Source: Desulfobacteraceae bacterium
Lineage (GTDB): Bacteria; Desulfobacterota; Desulfobacteria; Desulfobacterales; JACKCP01
Length of the DNA stretch: 64,000 bases
Direction of reading: 5' to 3'
Assembly (NCBI GenBank): GCA_020633955.1
Contig: JACKCP010000003.1
Location: forward strand, 62,001-126,000
Part shown: piece after piece, positions 43,705 to 52,814 of the stretch
How the letters are laid out: every line of letters starts with the position of its first letter
Position numbering within the stretch: the stretch's first letter is position 1
The notes under the pieces: generated by a model
What the model was told of the DNA's origin: nothing
The model's database searches: none
Seen by the model: only the letters and a program-made list of their open reading frames with translations
Position numbers and translations under genes: made by a program

Positions 43705-44991
43705 ATGGCAACCCAGCTTACATATGCACTCGAGGGAAAGATTACAAAAGCCATGAAAGAGGTGGCTGAAGATGAAAATTATACTCCCGAGGAAATCTGT
43801 GAAAAAGTTAAGTCAGGAAAAATTGTTATACCAATTAATAAAAACAGAAATTTCAGGGCAGTTGGAATTGGTGAAGGCTTAAAAACAAAAGTTAACGCAA
43901 ATATTGGAACATCGCCAAGCCGTCACTGTATGGATTCTGAGCTTTTAAAGCTTAAAACAGCTGTTGATGCAGGAGCCGATGCTGTAATGGATCTTTCAAC
44001 AGGAGGGAATCTTTCACAGATTTTAGAGGAAATTGTCGCAAAATCTCCTGTTATGATTGGAACAGTTCCAATTTACAAGGTTGTTTCAAAATATATGGAA
44101 CAGGGAAAAGATGCCAAGGAATTTACAAAGGAAGACCTTTTTGAAGAGATTTTATTTCATGCAAAAACAGGTGTTGATTTTATTACAGTTCACTGTGGAA
44201 TTACAAGACATACAGTAAGCGTTCTTGAAAACTGTGACAGAAAAATGGGGATTGTCTCAAGGGGAGGCAGCTTTCTTGCAGAGTGGATTGTCAGAAACGG
44301 CAAAGAAAATCCATTGTATGAATATTTTGATGAGCTTCTTGATATCTGCCTTGAATATGATGTTACCCTTTCTCTTGGAGACGGGCTGCGTCCCGGAGCA
44401 ATCTGTGATGCTGAAGACAGAGCTCAGATTTCAGAGCTCATAACTCTTGGTGAACTTACAAAAAGAGCAAGGGCAAAAGGAGTTCAGGTTATGATTGAAG
44501 GACCTGGACATGTTCCTCTGAGCAGAATTGCAGGTGATATGAAGCAGCAGAAAAGATTCTGTGAAAATGCACCATATTATGTTCTTGGACCTCTTCCTAC
44601 TGATATTGCACCTGGTTATGATCATATTGTCGGAGCAATCGGAGGTGCAATTGCAGCTTCGAATGGTGCTGACTTTCTATGCTATGTAACTCCGGCAGAA
44701 CATCTTACTCTTCCTGATCTTGATGATGTAAGACAGGGGGTTATAACATCTAAAATTGCCGCCCATATTGGAGATATTGAAAAAGGGGTAAAAGGAGCAT
44801 GGGAAAGAAATCTTCAGATGGCTGACGCAAGAAGGACATTTGACTGGGAAAAAATGTTTGAACTTTCAATAGATCCTGAGCTTGCAAGAAAAAGAAGAAA
44901 TGCTTCTGAAGACAGCAAAAGAGATGTGTGTACAATGTGCGGAGATTTGTGTGCATTAAAGACTTGGAACAGAGCTGTTGAGTCAAAATAG
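43705..44991 (+). CDS. thiC: Phosphomethylpyrimidine synthase ThiC
   Basis: The product is 428 aa, the short type common in anaerobes. ThiC is a radical-SAM enzyme that rearranges aminoimidazole ribotide to HMP-phosphate in thiamine synthesis. It has NANIGTSPSRHCMDSEL, GAIGGAIAASNGADFLCYV, and the C-terminal cluster motif CTMCGDLC (C-x2-C-x4-C). It is under the TPP riboswitch just upstream and stands as a single gene; no other thi genes are in the window. Confidence 0.97.
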   Translation: MATQLTYALEGKITKAMKEVAEDENYTPEEICEKVKSGKIVIPINKNRNFRAVGIGEGLKTKVNANIGTSPSRHCMDSELLKLKTAVDAGADAVMDLSTGGNLSQILEEIVAKSPVMIGTVPIYKVVSKYMEQGKDAKEFTKEDLFEEILFHAKTGVDFITVHCGITRHTVSVLENCDRKMGIVSRGGSFLAEWIVRNGKENPLYEYFDELLDICLEYDVTLSLGDGLRPGAICDAEDRAQISELITLGELTKRARAKGVQVMIEGPGHVPLSRIAGDMKQQKRFCENAPYYVLGPLPTDIAPGYDHIVGAIGGAIAASNGADFLCYVTPAEHLTLPDLDDVRQGVITSKIAAHIGDIEKGVKGAWERNLQMADARRTFDWEKMFELSIDPELARKRRNASEDSKRDVCTMCGDLCALKTWNRAVESK

Positions 44992-45296
44992 TTAAATTTT
45001 CCATACAGATTCCTTAGTTGGAGTCTGTATGTTCCTTTATTGTTACATTAAGATTATATAATACCACTTCACAACCTTAAACCCTGTTAATATTGAATTC
45101 TTTTTGTTTTATATTTTTATCTTGTTACTTATCTGTAACATCTGTGTTTGTCTAAAATTTCACATTCTTTTATTTATATTATAAAATCAAGTAATTATAT
45201 TTTTTATTGTTTTTGGCATATAGTTTGCTTTTGTATAAATATGTTTATCTGATTTTTAAAATCTGTTTGAAAAATAAATAAAGAAGGAAAATTTAA
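44992..45296. other. 305-bp gap with a thiC terminator
   Basis: CATACAGATTCC (45002-45013) and GGAGTCTGTATG (45020-45031) form a 12-bp stem with one G-T pair and a 6-base loop, followed by TTCCTTTATTG, a probable terminator for thiC. The rest is AT-rich with no gene and should carry the promoter of the dehydrogenase gene. Confidence 0.5.
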
Positions 45297-46148
45297 ATGG
45301 AAATTAAGGTTTTTGGTGTGGTTGGAGCTGGTCAGATGGGGAATGGAATTGCACAGGTCGCAGCACAAAGCGGACTTGAGGTAATCATGTTTGATATCAG
45401 TGATGAAGCTTGTAAAAAAGGTTTGGGTGTTATTGAAAAAAATTTTTCAAAATCAGTATCCAAAGGAAAACTTACTGAAGATGAAAAAAATAAGTTCATG
45501 GCAGGAATTAAAATATCATCCGACTTATCAAGTCTTAAGGATGCTGATTTTGTAGTTGAAGCTGCTGTTGAAAGAGAAGATCTTAAATTCAAGGTTTTTA
45601 AAGATCTTGATGAAATATGCAGAAAAGAAATTATTCTTGCAACTAACACTTCTTCTATTCCCATAGGCAGAATTGCTGCACAGACAAAAAGACCTGAAAA
45701 AATTATTGGTATGCATTTCATGAATCCTGTTCCGGTAATGAAGCTTGTTGAAATTATCAGAGGACTTGCTACAGATCAGGAAACCTTTGACACAACAATT
45801 TCCCTGATTGAAAAATTTGGTAAAACTCCTGCCGAATCAAGCGATTTTCCCGGGTTTATAGCAAACCGTATTCTTATTCCAATGCTTAATGAAGCAGTTT
45901 TTGCACTATACCATGGTGTTGGAACAAAAGAGGCAATTGATTCAGCAATGAAACTTGGAATGAACCATCCAATGGGACCGCTTGCACTGGCTGATCTGAT
46001 TGGACTTGATACCTGTCTTGCAATTATGGAAACTCTTTACAAAGGATTTGGCGATTCAAAATACCGTCCATGTCCTTTACTGAGAAAATATGTTGAGGCA
46101 GGGTGGCTTGGCAGAAAAACAGGCCGTGGATTTTACGAGTATAACTAA
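45297..46148 (+). CDS. hbd: 3-hydroxybutyryl-CoA dehydrogenase
   Basis: The product is 283 aa. The NAD-binding motif VVGAGQMGNGIAQV is at the start. The catalytic region has ATNTSSIPIGRIA, GMHFMNPVPVMKLVEII and a His in that segment, and the C-terminal domain has GMNHPMGPLALADLIGLD. It interconverts acetoacetyl-CoA and 3-hydroxybutyryl-CoA, using NAD(P). GAAGGAAA precedes the ATG. It lies just upstream of an acetate-transporter-family gene, consistent with short-chain acid metabolism. Confidence 0.94.
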   Translation: MEIKVFGVVGAGQMGNGIAQVAAQSGLEVIMFDISDEACKKGLGVIEKNFSKSVSKGKLTEDEKNKFMAGIKISSDLSSLKDADFVVEAAVEREDLKFKVFKDLDEICRKEIILATNTSSIPIGRIAAQTKRPEKIIGMHFMNPVPVMKLVEIIRGLATDQETFDTTISLIEKFGKTPAESSDFPGFIANRILIPMLNEAVFALYHGVGTKEAIDSAMKLGMNHPMGPLALADLIGLDTCLAIMETLYKGFGDSKYRPCPLLRKYVEAGWLGRKTGRGFYEYN

Positions 46149-46241
46149 GGCTTTTATATCTCTCCTAAAATATATATGAGCAAAAAAACGTCAGTTCTAA
46201 ATTAACCCCTTGAAAGCAGAGATAAACTTAAAGGAGTATTT

Positions 46242-46838
46242 ATGACACAACCTAACCATACTTTTGCAACTCCGGGACCTGCCGGACTTGGAGCACTTTG
46301 TGTGGCATGTTTTGGATTCGGAGCCGTTTTTCTTGGAAAAGTCGAAGTAACAGGTCTCCCCCTACTTGCAGCCTGGCTTGTTGGCGGCGGTATTGTCCAG
46401 TATACCGTCGCAGTTATGGAGTTAAAAGATCACAACCTGACAGGAGGCAATGTATTCCTGTTCTTTTGTGCTTTTTTCATGTTTGGAGCGTCTTTGAGTG
46501 TTTTGTCAAAATTCCTTATGATTAAGTTTGGAATGACCCCTCATGCCGTTGTGGAAGGATGGTGCTGGATGGCTGGAGCATTTTTTCTTACAGTTGTAAC
46601 TCCCGCTTATTTGAAATCAGACTTGCTTCTGTTCATTGTAGTTGTGCTTCTAGATATTGCCTTGTGGTTTATTTTTCTGCTGGATATGGGAATTTTGTCA
46701 GGGGCAGTAAAACCGGTTATTGGATGGGTTCTGATTACAGCAGGATTCATTGCAGTATACCTGATCGGTGCAATAGTTAATAACACTGTTTTTAATAAAA
46801 ATGTTTTACCCCTCCCCGGACCCATAGTTAAGGGTTAA
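46242..46838 (+). CDS. Acetate uptake transporter family protein (GPR1/FUN34/YaaH)
   Basis: The product is 198 aa with six hydrophobic helices, an inner-membrane protein. The family N-terminal motif (N-P-A-P-L-G-L) appears altered as TPGPAGLGALC. The aspartate- and glycine-rich LTGGNVFLFFCAFFMFGAS and WLVGGGIVQYTVAVMELKDH match the SatP/YaaH type. It probably moves acetate or succinate with protons. AAGGAG lies seven bases before the ATG. Confidence 0.87.
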   Translation: MTQPNHTFATPGPAGLGALCVACFGFGAVFLGKVEVTGLPLLAAWLVGGGIVQYTVAVMELKDHNLTGGNVFLFFCAFFMFGASLSVLSKFLMIKFGMTPHAVVEGWCWMAGAFFLTVVTPAYLKSDLLLFIVVVLLDIALWFIFLLDMGILSGAVKPVIGWVLITAGFIAVYLIGAIVNNTVFNKNVLPLPGPIVKG

Positions 46839-46851
46839 ATCTGTCGTAAAT

Positions 46852-46880
46852 GGGAACAGCCTTGATAAAAGGCTGTTTCC
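46852..46880. terminator. Hairpin between convergent genes
   Basis: GGGAACAGCCTT and AAGGCTGTTTCC form a 12-bp stem with one G-T pair and a 5-base loop, located between the transporter (plus) and the ferritin-like gene (minus). It probably serves as terminator for one or both, though T-runs are weak. Confidence 0.5.
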
Positions 46881-46889
46881 AGACCAAAC

Positions 46890-47330
46890 TTACTGCTTGA
46901 AAATTTCTTTATATAATGATGCATGAAGAACTTCGTGGGGAAGAATCACTTTCAGAACTTTTTTAAACTTTGGTTCAATATTTTCATTAAGAAGTTTTTC
47001 AATTTTTTCTACTGCATCCTGTTCAGCAATCTGAAGTTTTTTCATTTTTTTTCTTAATGGAATTGGTCTCATTATAAAAGCTGCTAACCTTCCTGTAAGT
47101 TTCCAGAAAAAACCGGACTTAATATTTTTTCCGTAAAGATCCTTGAAACACTTCTGAAACAGCTTTCCATGCATTTCCTCCTGCTTTGAGAATTCCTGAA
47201 ACCTGGTGCTGAGATATGCATTTTTTGTTTTTGACTGCATGCTCAGCCCTTTGTAAAGTCCTGTTCCAATCATTTCCATTTTGTAGGAATGTATTAGATT
47301 CTTTTTGAAATCATCCATTTTTGTCTCCAT
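46890..47330 (-). CDS. Ferritin-like di-iron protein, 146 aa
   Basis: A four-helix-bundle pattern with metal-ligand spacing: Glu in KMEMIGTGLY, E-x2-H in KQEEMHGKLF, Glu in AEQDAVEKI and E-x2-H in LPHEVLHASLY. These are the rubrerythrin/VIT1-N type ligands. A hydrophobic stretch (RLAAFIMRPIPL) lies between the helix pairs. The role may be iron or peroxide handling or an oxidase. It follows the ECF sigma gene by 55 bases on the same strand and may belong to its regulon. Confidence 0.78.
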   Translation of the reverse strand: METKMDDFKKNLIHSYKMEMIGTGLYKGLSMQSKTKNAYLSTRFQEFSKQEEMHGKLFQKCFKDLYGKNIKSGFFWKLTGRLAAFIMRPIPLRKKMKKLQIAEQDAVEKIEKLLNENIEPKFKKVLKVILPHEVLHASLYKEIFKQ

Positions 47331-47385
47331 ATTAAATTGTCTGTTCTGTAAAATATTTTTTAAGCATTTTTTTAAAATTCAGATT

Positions 47386-48258
47386 TTAAATATTAAATAT
47401 TTCCTTAAAATCTCTTGTTTTTAAAATTTTTTTGAACCAATCAGTCATGTCAGGGGGAGTATGAAACACCTGATTTCTGAATATGTCAAAAAATGGTTCA
47501 TAATAATCAGCTGTAAATTTTGTTATTTTATTTTCCATTTTTTCTCTTATGAGGGGAAGATTCTCACCTGTATATCTTAAATTATTTGAATCAAGCATTT
47601 TCATATCTAAAAAGTTTTTGTATTTTTCATTGCATCTGCATTTATTTTGAGGATTAACAACTCCGCAGACATTATTCATGCTTTCAAAGAGTTTGTTTGT
47701 TGCCCTTGAAAGTTTTTTTCTGAAATTTTCGTTTGTAATGTCCATGATTTCAGAGCAGGTTTTGCTGTCCAGTAAAAAAATTCTACCAAGTATGAATGCA
47801 ATTCTTTCAGTTCTTTCAAGACACATAAGCATTCCGGCCATGCACCCGGCCTGAAATTCCTTTGCAAGTATATTTTCTTCGGGGTTGTTTTGTGGCTCAT
47901 GGGAAGGTAGATTATCAATCAAATCAGTATATTTTTGAAAATCATTTATACGGATTTCAAATTTTTTTTTCTTCATGTTTAGAATATGATTTACAGCAAT
48001 TTTATATGACCATGTTGAAAATTTTGATTTTGACATATCAAATGAAGAAAGGTTTGTTATAATTTTAATTAATATTTCCTGGGTCAGATCCTGAGCATCG
48101 TCATGGTCCATAACCATTTTAAATGCCATATTATAAATTTTTGCCTGACTGCTCAAAATTATATTTTCAAGTGAAGTTTCATCACCGGAAAGGGCTTTTT
48201 TAACAAGTTCTTCGTTGGTTTGTTTCTGTATTTCTTTTGCTTTTAAATTATTTTGCAT
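47386..48258 (-). CDS. ECF-type RNA polymerase sigma factor with C-terminal extension
   Basis: The product is 290 aa. Sigma region 2 (about residues 30-95) has AFKMVMDHDDAQDLTQEILIK and FSTWSYKIAVNHILN. Region 4 (about 140-190) has RTERIAFILGRIFLLDSKTCSE and NFRKKLSRATNKL. About 95 extra residues follow, starting NVCGVVNPQNKCRCNEKY with a three-Cys motif, as in ECF groups with C-terminal sensor-like extensions. No anti-sigma gene is adjacent, so the extension may regulate activity. It is first in a probable operon with the ferritin-like gene. Confidence 0.88.
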   Translation of the reverse strand: MQNNLKAKEIQKQTNEELVKKALSGDETSLENIILSSQAKIYNMAFKMVMDHDDAQDLTQEILIKIITNLSSFDMSKSKFSTWSYKIAVNHILNMKKKKFEIRINDFQKYTDLIDNLPSHEPQNNPEENILAKEFQAGCMAGMLMCLERTERIAFILGRIFLLDSKTCSEIMDITNENFRKKLSRATNKLFESMNNVCGVVNPQNKCRCNEKYKNFLDMKMLDSNNLRYTGENLPLIREKMENKITKFTADYYEPFFDIFRNQVFHTPPDMTDWFKKILKTRDFKEIFNI

Positions 48259-48454
48259 GACCTTTTCTCTTTATTGTTTATCAGTGATACAGTTTAAAAT
48301 AAAATTTGTGACAAATTATTTTTTACTGGGCTGATTGTTTTGTTTTTCTGGCTGTGAATATCTGGTAATTTTTGCAATTGGTTAAATTCGATTTTATTTT
48401 TTTTAAAAATTTTTGTATTAGGGATAAAAAATTAAAACTCAACAAGGCAAAAAA

Positions 48455-50068
48455 ATGACTGAATTTAAATATAAACCAATTTATTCAATGTTTGATTTTG
48501 AAACTATCAAGTTTGAAAAAATATCTGAAAAAGGAGTATCTGTCTTAAATATTGATAATAATAAATATCTTAAGCCAGATTATGATGCATTAAAAACAAT
48601 TTCACAAAAAAGCTTTTCAGAAATTAATTATTTTTTTTCAAGATCACACCTGAAAAATTTATCAGATATTTTTAAAGATAAGGACTCAAGTGAAAACGAC
48701 AGGTTTGTTGCAAAAAAACTTATAGAAAATGCTGTAATTTCATCTTCAAAAATTTTTCCAATCTGCCAGGATACCGGAACTGCAACAATTGCAGCCGAAA
48801 AAGGGAATTTTGTTTTAACTGATTTTGATGAAAAAAAAGCCTTGAGTGAAGGCGTTTTTGAGACATATAAAAATGAAAATTTAAGGTATTCACAGCTTAT
48901 TCCATTATCTTTTTTTGAAGAAACAAATTCCAAAACAAATCTTCCGGCTCAAATAGACATTTATTCCGGCAAAGGAAATGAGTTTAAATTCATGTTTGCT
49001 GCAAAGGGTGGAGGGTCTTCAAATAAGACATTTTTTTTCACTGAAAACAAGTCCCTTTTAAATCCTGAAAAATTAAAGAATTTTTTGGAAACAAATATCT
49101 TGAAAATTGGAACTGCAGCATGTCCTCCTTATAATCTTGGTATTGTAATTGGAGGAACTTCTCCTGAAATGAATTTAAAAACCCTTAAGCTTTTAACTAC
49201 CGGCTCTCTTGATCATATAAAAAATTTTCAAACAGATGATTGTCTGGCATTAAGGGATCTTGAAATTGAAAAAATGGTGTCAGATATCTGCATCAATACA
49301 AAAATGGGAGCACAGTACGGCGGAAAGTATTTTGCTGTTGCATCCAGGGCTTTAAGGCTTCCAAGACACGGAGCTTCTGTTTTTGTGGGTATTGGAGTAA
49401 GCTGTTATGCACACAGAAACCAGTTTGGTTTAATAAATGAGAATGGAATTTTTCTAGAGGAAAAGGAAAAAGATCCTGCAAAGTATCTTCCAGAAGAAAA
49501 TATTGATTTTCATGAACCTGTTAAAATCAACCTTGACCAGCCAATGGAAAAAATAAGGGAAGATCTTTCTAAACTTGAAGTTTCAAGTCCTGTTCTTTTA
49601 AGCGGAACCATAATTGTTGCAAGAGATATTGCCCATGCTAAAATTTTGGAAATTTTAGAAAAAAATAAAAAACTTCCTGAATACATTAAAAACCATCCTG
49701 TATATTATGCAGGTCCTGCTAAGGTTCCAGATGGTTATGCCTCAGGCTCTTTTGGTCCAACAACATCAGCTAGAATGGATTCATATGTTGAAAAATTTCA
49801 GGAGAATCAAGGCTCACTTGTTATGATAGGAAAAGGCAACAGGTCATTTGTTGTGAAAAATTCATGCGAAAAACATAAAGGTTTTTATCTTGGTGCAATA
49901 GGAGGAGCTGCTGCCCTTGTTGGTCAAAATTCAATAAAATCTGTTGAAGTTCTTGATTTTGAAGATCTTGGAATGGAGGCAGTTTTTAAAATTGCAGTAA
50001 AAGATTTCCCGGCCTTTCTTATTACAGATGACAAGGGTAATGATTTTTTTGAAAGGATTTTAAAATAG
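48455..50068 (+). CDS. fumA: Class I (Fe-S) fumarate hydratase
   Basis: The product is 537 aa with the alpha and beta parts fused, as in FumA/FumB. The 4Fe-4S ligand regions are FPICQDTGTATI and GTAACPPYNLGIVIGG. The C-terminal beta part has GPAKVPDGYASGSFGPTTS and RMDSYVEKFQ. It reversibly hydrates fumarate to malate and is oxygen sensitive, matching an anaerobe. Leads directly into the yqaA-type gene, whose start overlaps its stop. Confidence 0.93.
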   Translation: MTEFKYKPIYSMFDFETIKFEKISEKGVSVLNIDNNKYLKPDYDALKTISQKSFSEINYFFSRSHLKNLSDIFKDKDSSENDRFVAKKLIENAVISSSKIFPICQDTGTATIAAEKGNFVLTDFDEKKALSEGVFETYKNENLRYSQLIPLSFFEETNSKTNLPAQIDIYSGKGNEFKFMFAAKGGGSSNKTFFFTENKSLLNPEKLKNFLETNILKIGTAACPPYNLGIVIGGTSPEMNLKTLKLLTTGSLDHIKNFQTDDCLALRDLEIEKMVSDICINTKMGAQYGGKYFAVASRALRLPRHGASVFVGIGVSCYAHRNQFGLINENGIFLEEKEKDPAKYLPEENIDFHEPVKINLDQPMEKIREDLSKLEVSSPVLLSGTIIVARDIAHAKILEILEKNKKLPEYIKNHPVYYAGPAKVPDGYASGSFGPTTSARMDSYVEKFQENQGSLVMIGKGNRSFVVKNSCEKHKGFYLGAIGGAAALVGQNSIKSVEVLDFEDLGMEAVFKIAVKDFPAFLITDDKGNDFFERILK

Positions 50069-50481
50069 AGTATATTCTTCTTTTTTTTACTGCCTTTGCA
50101 GCTGCAACAATTTTACCTTTTAGTTCTGAAATTGTTTTAACTTCACTTATATTAAAGGGAGCAGATCCTTTTTTTTGTGTTTTATCTGCTTCCATTGGAA
50201 ATATTTTGGGAAGCATTTTAAATTATTTTGCAGGTTTTTTTGGAAGCAGGCTGATATTTGAAAAATATTTAAAATCTAAGCAGGCTGATTTAGAAAAAGG
50301 AATTTCAAAATTTAATAAATTCGGAAAAATAAGTCTTTTTTTTGCATGGTTGCCAATTATCGGCGATCCGCTTACACTTGCTGCAGGAGTTTTAAAAATA
50401 AATTTTTATTATTTTTTTATGGCGGTAAGTATAGGAAAAGTTATAAGATACTTAATAATAATCAAGGCTGCATTAACCTGA
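50065..50481 (+). CDS. YqaA/DedA-type membrane protein with probable ATA start
   Basis: The product is 138 aa. The frame is open from 50053 and has no ATG, GTG or TTG before 50206, yet the translated sequence from ATA 50065 reads IEYILLFFTAFAAATILPFS, the usual N-terminus of YqaA-family proteins with Ile in place of Met. AAAGGA lies seven bases upstream, and the ATA overlaps the fumarase stop (ATAG). Hydrophobic segments and GSRLIFEKYLKSKQADLEKG and WLPIIGDPLTLAAGVL fit the SNARE-associated (VTT) fold. A start at TTG 50206 would drop a third of the protein. Confidence 0.75.
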   Translation: MEYILLFFTAFAAATILPFSSEIVLTSLILKGADPFFCVLSASIGNILGSILNYFAGFFGSRLIFEKYLKSKQADLEKGISKFNKFGKISLFFAWLPIIGDPLTLAAGVLKINFYYFFMAVSIGKVIRYLIIIKAALT

Positions 50482-50495
50482 AAAAGAGGTTTTAT

Positions 50496-51032
50496 ATGGC
50501 ATCTTTAACTTACCGTATCAATTCAAATGACGAAATTATTTATGTATCAAGTGCCTGGGATAAGTTTGCAGAAGAAAATCAAGGAAAAGAAAATCAAAGC
50601 AGTTTAGTATTAAAACAAAAATTATGGGATTTTATAAGTGATCCTGAAACAGCTCAGATTTACTTAATGCTTGTTGAAAAAGTAAGGAAGAATAAAAAAA
50701 CAGTAAAAGTTCCATTTCGCTGCGATACTTCTGAATTTAGAAGGTTCCTTTATATGGAAATAAAAGAAATGGACAATGGGATCATAGAGTTTAACTCTAT
50801 TCTTGAAAAAATTGAAAAAAGGGAAAAAGTTCTTCTTCTTGAAAAAAATGTTGAAAGAAGTAATGAATTCATAAAAATCTGCAGCTGGTGTAAAAAGGTA
50901 TATATTGAGAATGAAGATTGCTGGTATGAGGTTGAAGATGCAGTAAAAAAAATGAATTTATTTGGTAAAAAAAGATTGCCTATGCTTACACATACTATGT
51001 GTGATAAATGTTTCAAGGAATTGTCAGAATAA
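50496..51032 (+). CDS. Conserved hypothetical, PAS-like with C-terminal Cys motif
   Basis: About 178 aa from ATG 50496 (AGAGG seven bases ahead; the frame is open from 50346, but the extra N-terminus looks non-protein). It reads SLTYRINSNDEIIYVSSAWD, a PAS-like first strand and helix, and VPFRCDTSEFRRFLYMEI. The C-terminus has IKICSWCKKVYIENEDCWYE, then CDKCFKELSE, similar to the module of the gene at 42718. It may be a small redox or metal-dependent signalling protein. Function unknown. Confidence 0.72.
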   Translation: MASLTYRINSNDEIIYVSSAWDKFAEENQGKENQSSLVLKQKLWDFISDPETAQIYLMLVEKVRKNKKTVKVPFRCDTSEFRRFLYMEIKEMDNGIIEFNSILEKIEKREKVLLLEKNVERSNEFIKICSWCKKVYIENEDCWYEVEDAVKKMNLFGKKRLPMLTHTMCDKCFKELSE

Positions 51033-51198
51033 AATTCAAATGTTTTTTTGTAGTTAAAAAATAATTAAAATGGATAAAAATAATTATTTATTGTATTTGA
51101 TAATAATTCTTTAATTTGTTGAAATTTAATTTTTGTGGCGAATTTTTTTTTAGTAACAGTCTAATATTTAGAAAAATTACTTATTATACGGAGGTAAA

Positions 51199-52560
51199 AT
51201 GAAACTCTTTAAGAAAACAATTTTTACTCTTTTTGCATTAAGTTTTTTGATTGGCGGTTGTGCAGTCAATCAATGCAAAAATTTGTCAGGCGGTAATCCT
51301 CCTGTTTATGATGGAAGTGATTATACAAAAAAAATTGATAACCTTGTAATTATAGCAGATACATCTTCTTCAATGGAAGCCTGCTGTAAAAACCAGACAT
51401 GTTTCAGCATGTGTCAAAATATTGTAACAAAAATGATTTCAGGGCTGCCTTCAGATATTGATATTAATTCTGCCTATCTGACATATGGGCATTTAAGTTC
51501 AATTTCCTCAAAGCCAAATCTTGTTAATTTGGAATTAGGTAAATTTTCAAAAGAAAAATTTTTGGAAGCTGTAGCAAAAGTTGATAATGCAGGAGGAACT
51601 TCAAGACTTGATCTAAGCCTTGAGGATGCTTTAAAAATGCTTTCATGCAATTCTGGGAAAACTGCACTGTTTGTTTTAGGTGATGGAGTTGAAATGGGAG
51701 ATAAGCCTTTTTCAATTGTAGAAAAAATGAAAAAAGATCTTGGCGGAAATATTTGCATTTATCCAATTCATGCAGGAACTTCTCTTGACGGGCAAAAAGG
51801 CTTTGCAAAACTTGCTTCCATAACAGGATGTGGAAAATTTTATAAAGCTGAAGAACTTGCATCAAACGAGTCAGTTGCTGCTCTTTTAAATGGTATTATT
51901 TATGAAAAAGTGACTGATTCTGATGGTGATGGAGTTGCTGATAATTTAGACAGATGTAAGAATACTCCTGGAAATGTAAAAGTAGATAAAAACGGATGTC
52001 CAATAGATTCAGATAAAGACGGTGTAGCTGATTACAAAGATAAATGTCTAGGTACTCCTTTAAAAGCAAAAGTAGATAAAAATGGATGTCCAATAGATTC
52101 TGACGGCGATGGTGTAGCTGATTATATGGATAAATGTCCAAATACAAAAGCTGGTGCCAGTGTTGATGCAAATGGATGTATGATTGTATCGGCATCTGAT
52201 AAGGCGGAAATAACAGAAAAAGGAACCTGGATTTTAAGAGAAATTCAGTTTGGTTCTAACAAAAGTACAATAAATGAAAAATCAGCAAAAGAAATTGATG
52301 AAGTTGTTGCAATACTTAAAGAAAATAAAGATTTAAAACTTGAAATTCAGGGGCATAGTGACAGCAAAGGGAATACAGCTTACAATTACAAGCTTTCACA
52401 AAAAAGAGCCGATTCTGTAAAGAAATATATTACAGACAAGGGCATTGAAAGCAAAAGAATTATATCAAAGGGTTATGGACCTTCACAGCCAATGGCTACA
52501 AATGAAACTGCTGAAGGAAGAGCATTGAACAGAAGGGTTGAATTTAAGCCTTTTAATTAG
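51199..52560 (+). CDS. OmpA-family lipoprotein with vWA domain and TSP3 repeats
   Basis: The product is 453 aa. The lipobox IGGC (Cys21) ends the signal peptide. A von Willebrand A domain (about residues 45-235) has the metal site IADTSSSME. Three thrombospondin-3-like calcium repeats follow, of the form DSDGDGVADNLDRC and DKDGVADYKDKC. The C-terminal OmpA domain (about 335-453) has EIQGHSDSKGNTAYNYKLSQ and RALNRRVEF, which bind peptidoglycan. It is likely an outer-membrane, calcium-binding cell-surface protein. A strong terminator follows. Confidence 0.9.
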   Translation: MKLFKKTIFTLFALSFLIGGCAVNQCKNLSGGNPPVYDGSDYTKKIDNLVIIADTSSSMEACCKNQTCFSMCQNIVTKMISGLPSDIDINSAYLTYGHLSSISSKPNLVNLELGKFSKEKFLEAVAKVDNAGGTSRLDLSLEDALKMLSCNSGKTALFVLGDGVEMGDKPFSIVEKMKKDLGGNICIYPIHAGTSLDGQKGFAKLASITGCGKFYKAEELASNESVAALLNGIIYEKVTDSDGDGVADNLDRCKNTPGNVKVDKNGCPIDSDKDGVADYKDKCLGTPLKAKVDKNGCPIDSDGDGVADYMDKCPNTKAGASVDANGCMIVSASDKAEITEKGTWILREIQFGSNKSTINEKSAKEIDEVVAILKENKDLKLEIQGHSDSKGNTAYNYKLSQKRADSVKKYITDKGIESKRIISKGYGPSQPMATNETAEGRALNRRVEFKPFN

Positions 52561-52587
52561 TTTTTAAATAAATAATCAAAATTATTT

Positions 52588-52630
52588 AAAGTTCCTGGCT
52601 GTTTACAGTCAGGAACTTTTTTTGTTTTTA
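52588..52630 (+). terminator. Rho-independent terminator after the OmpA gene
   Basis: AAAGTTCCTG (52588-52597) pairs with CAGGAACTTT (52610-52619), with further pairing CTG/CAG inside, and a T-run follows (TTTTTGTTTTT). Confidence 0.8.
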
Positions 52631-52814
52631 AAAGCTGTGATTTTTAGAACAATCCAAATTATGTTTTTAAACAGTGATTTTAAATCAAACTCATTTTGTC
52701 TAATAAATTCAGGTATTTTTAACTTTACAAAAAAAGTTTTACCTATATAATCGGCCAGTGTTTAAATTTGTTAATAATTATTTTTTTGCAATATATTTAA
52801 CGGAGATTAAAAAA

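Noticed and set aside
51940..52170. Tandem DNA repeat inside the OmpA gene
   Set aside because: It is explained by the TSP3 calcium-binding protein repeats.
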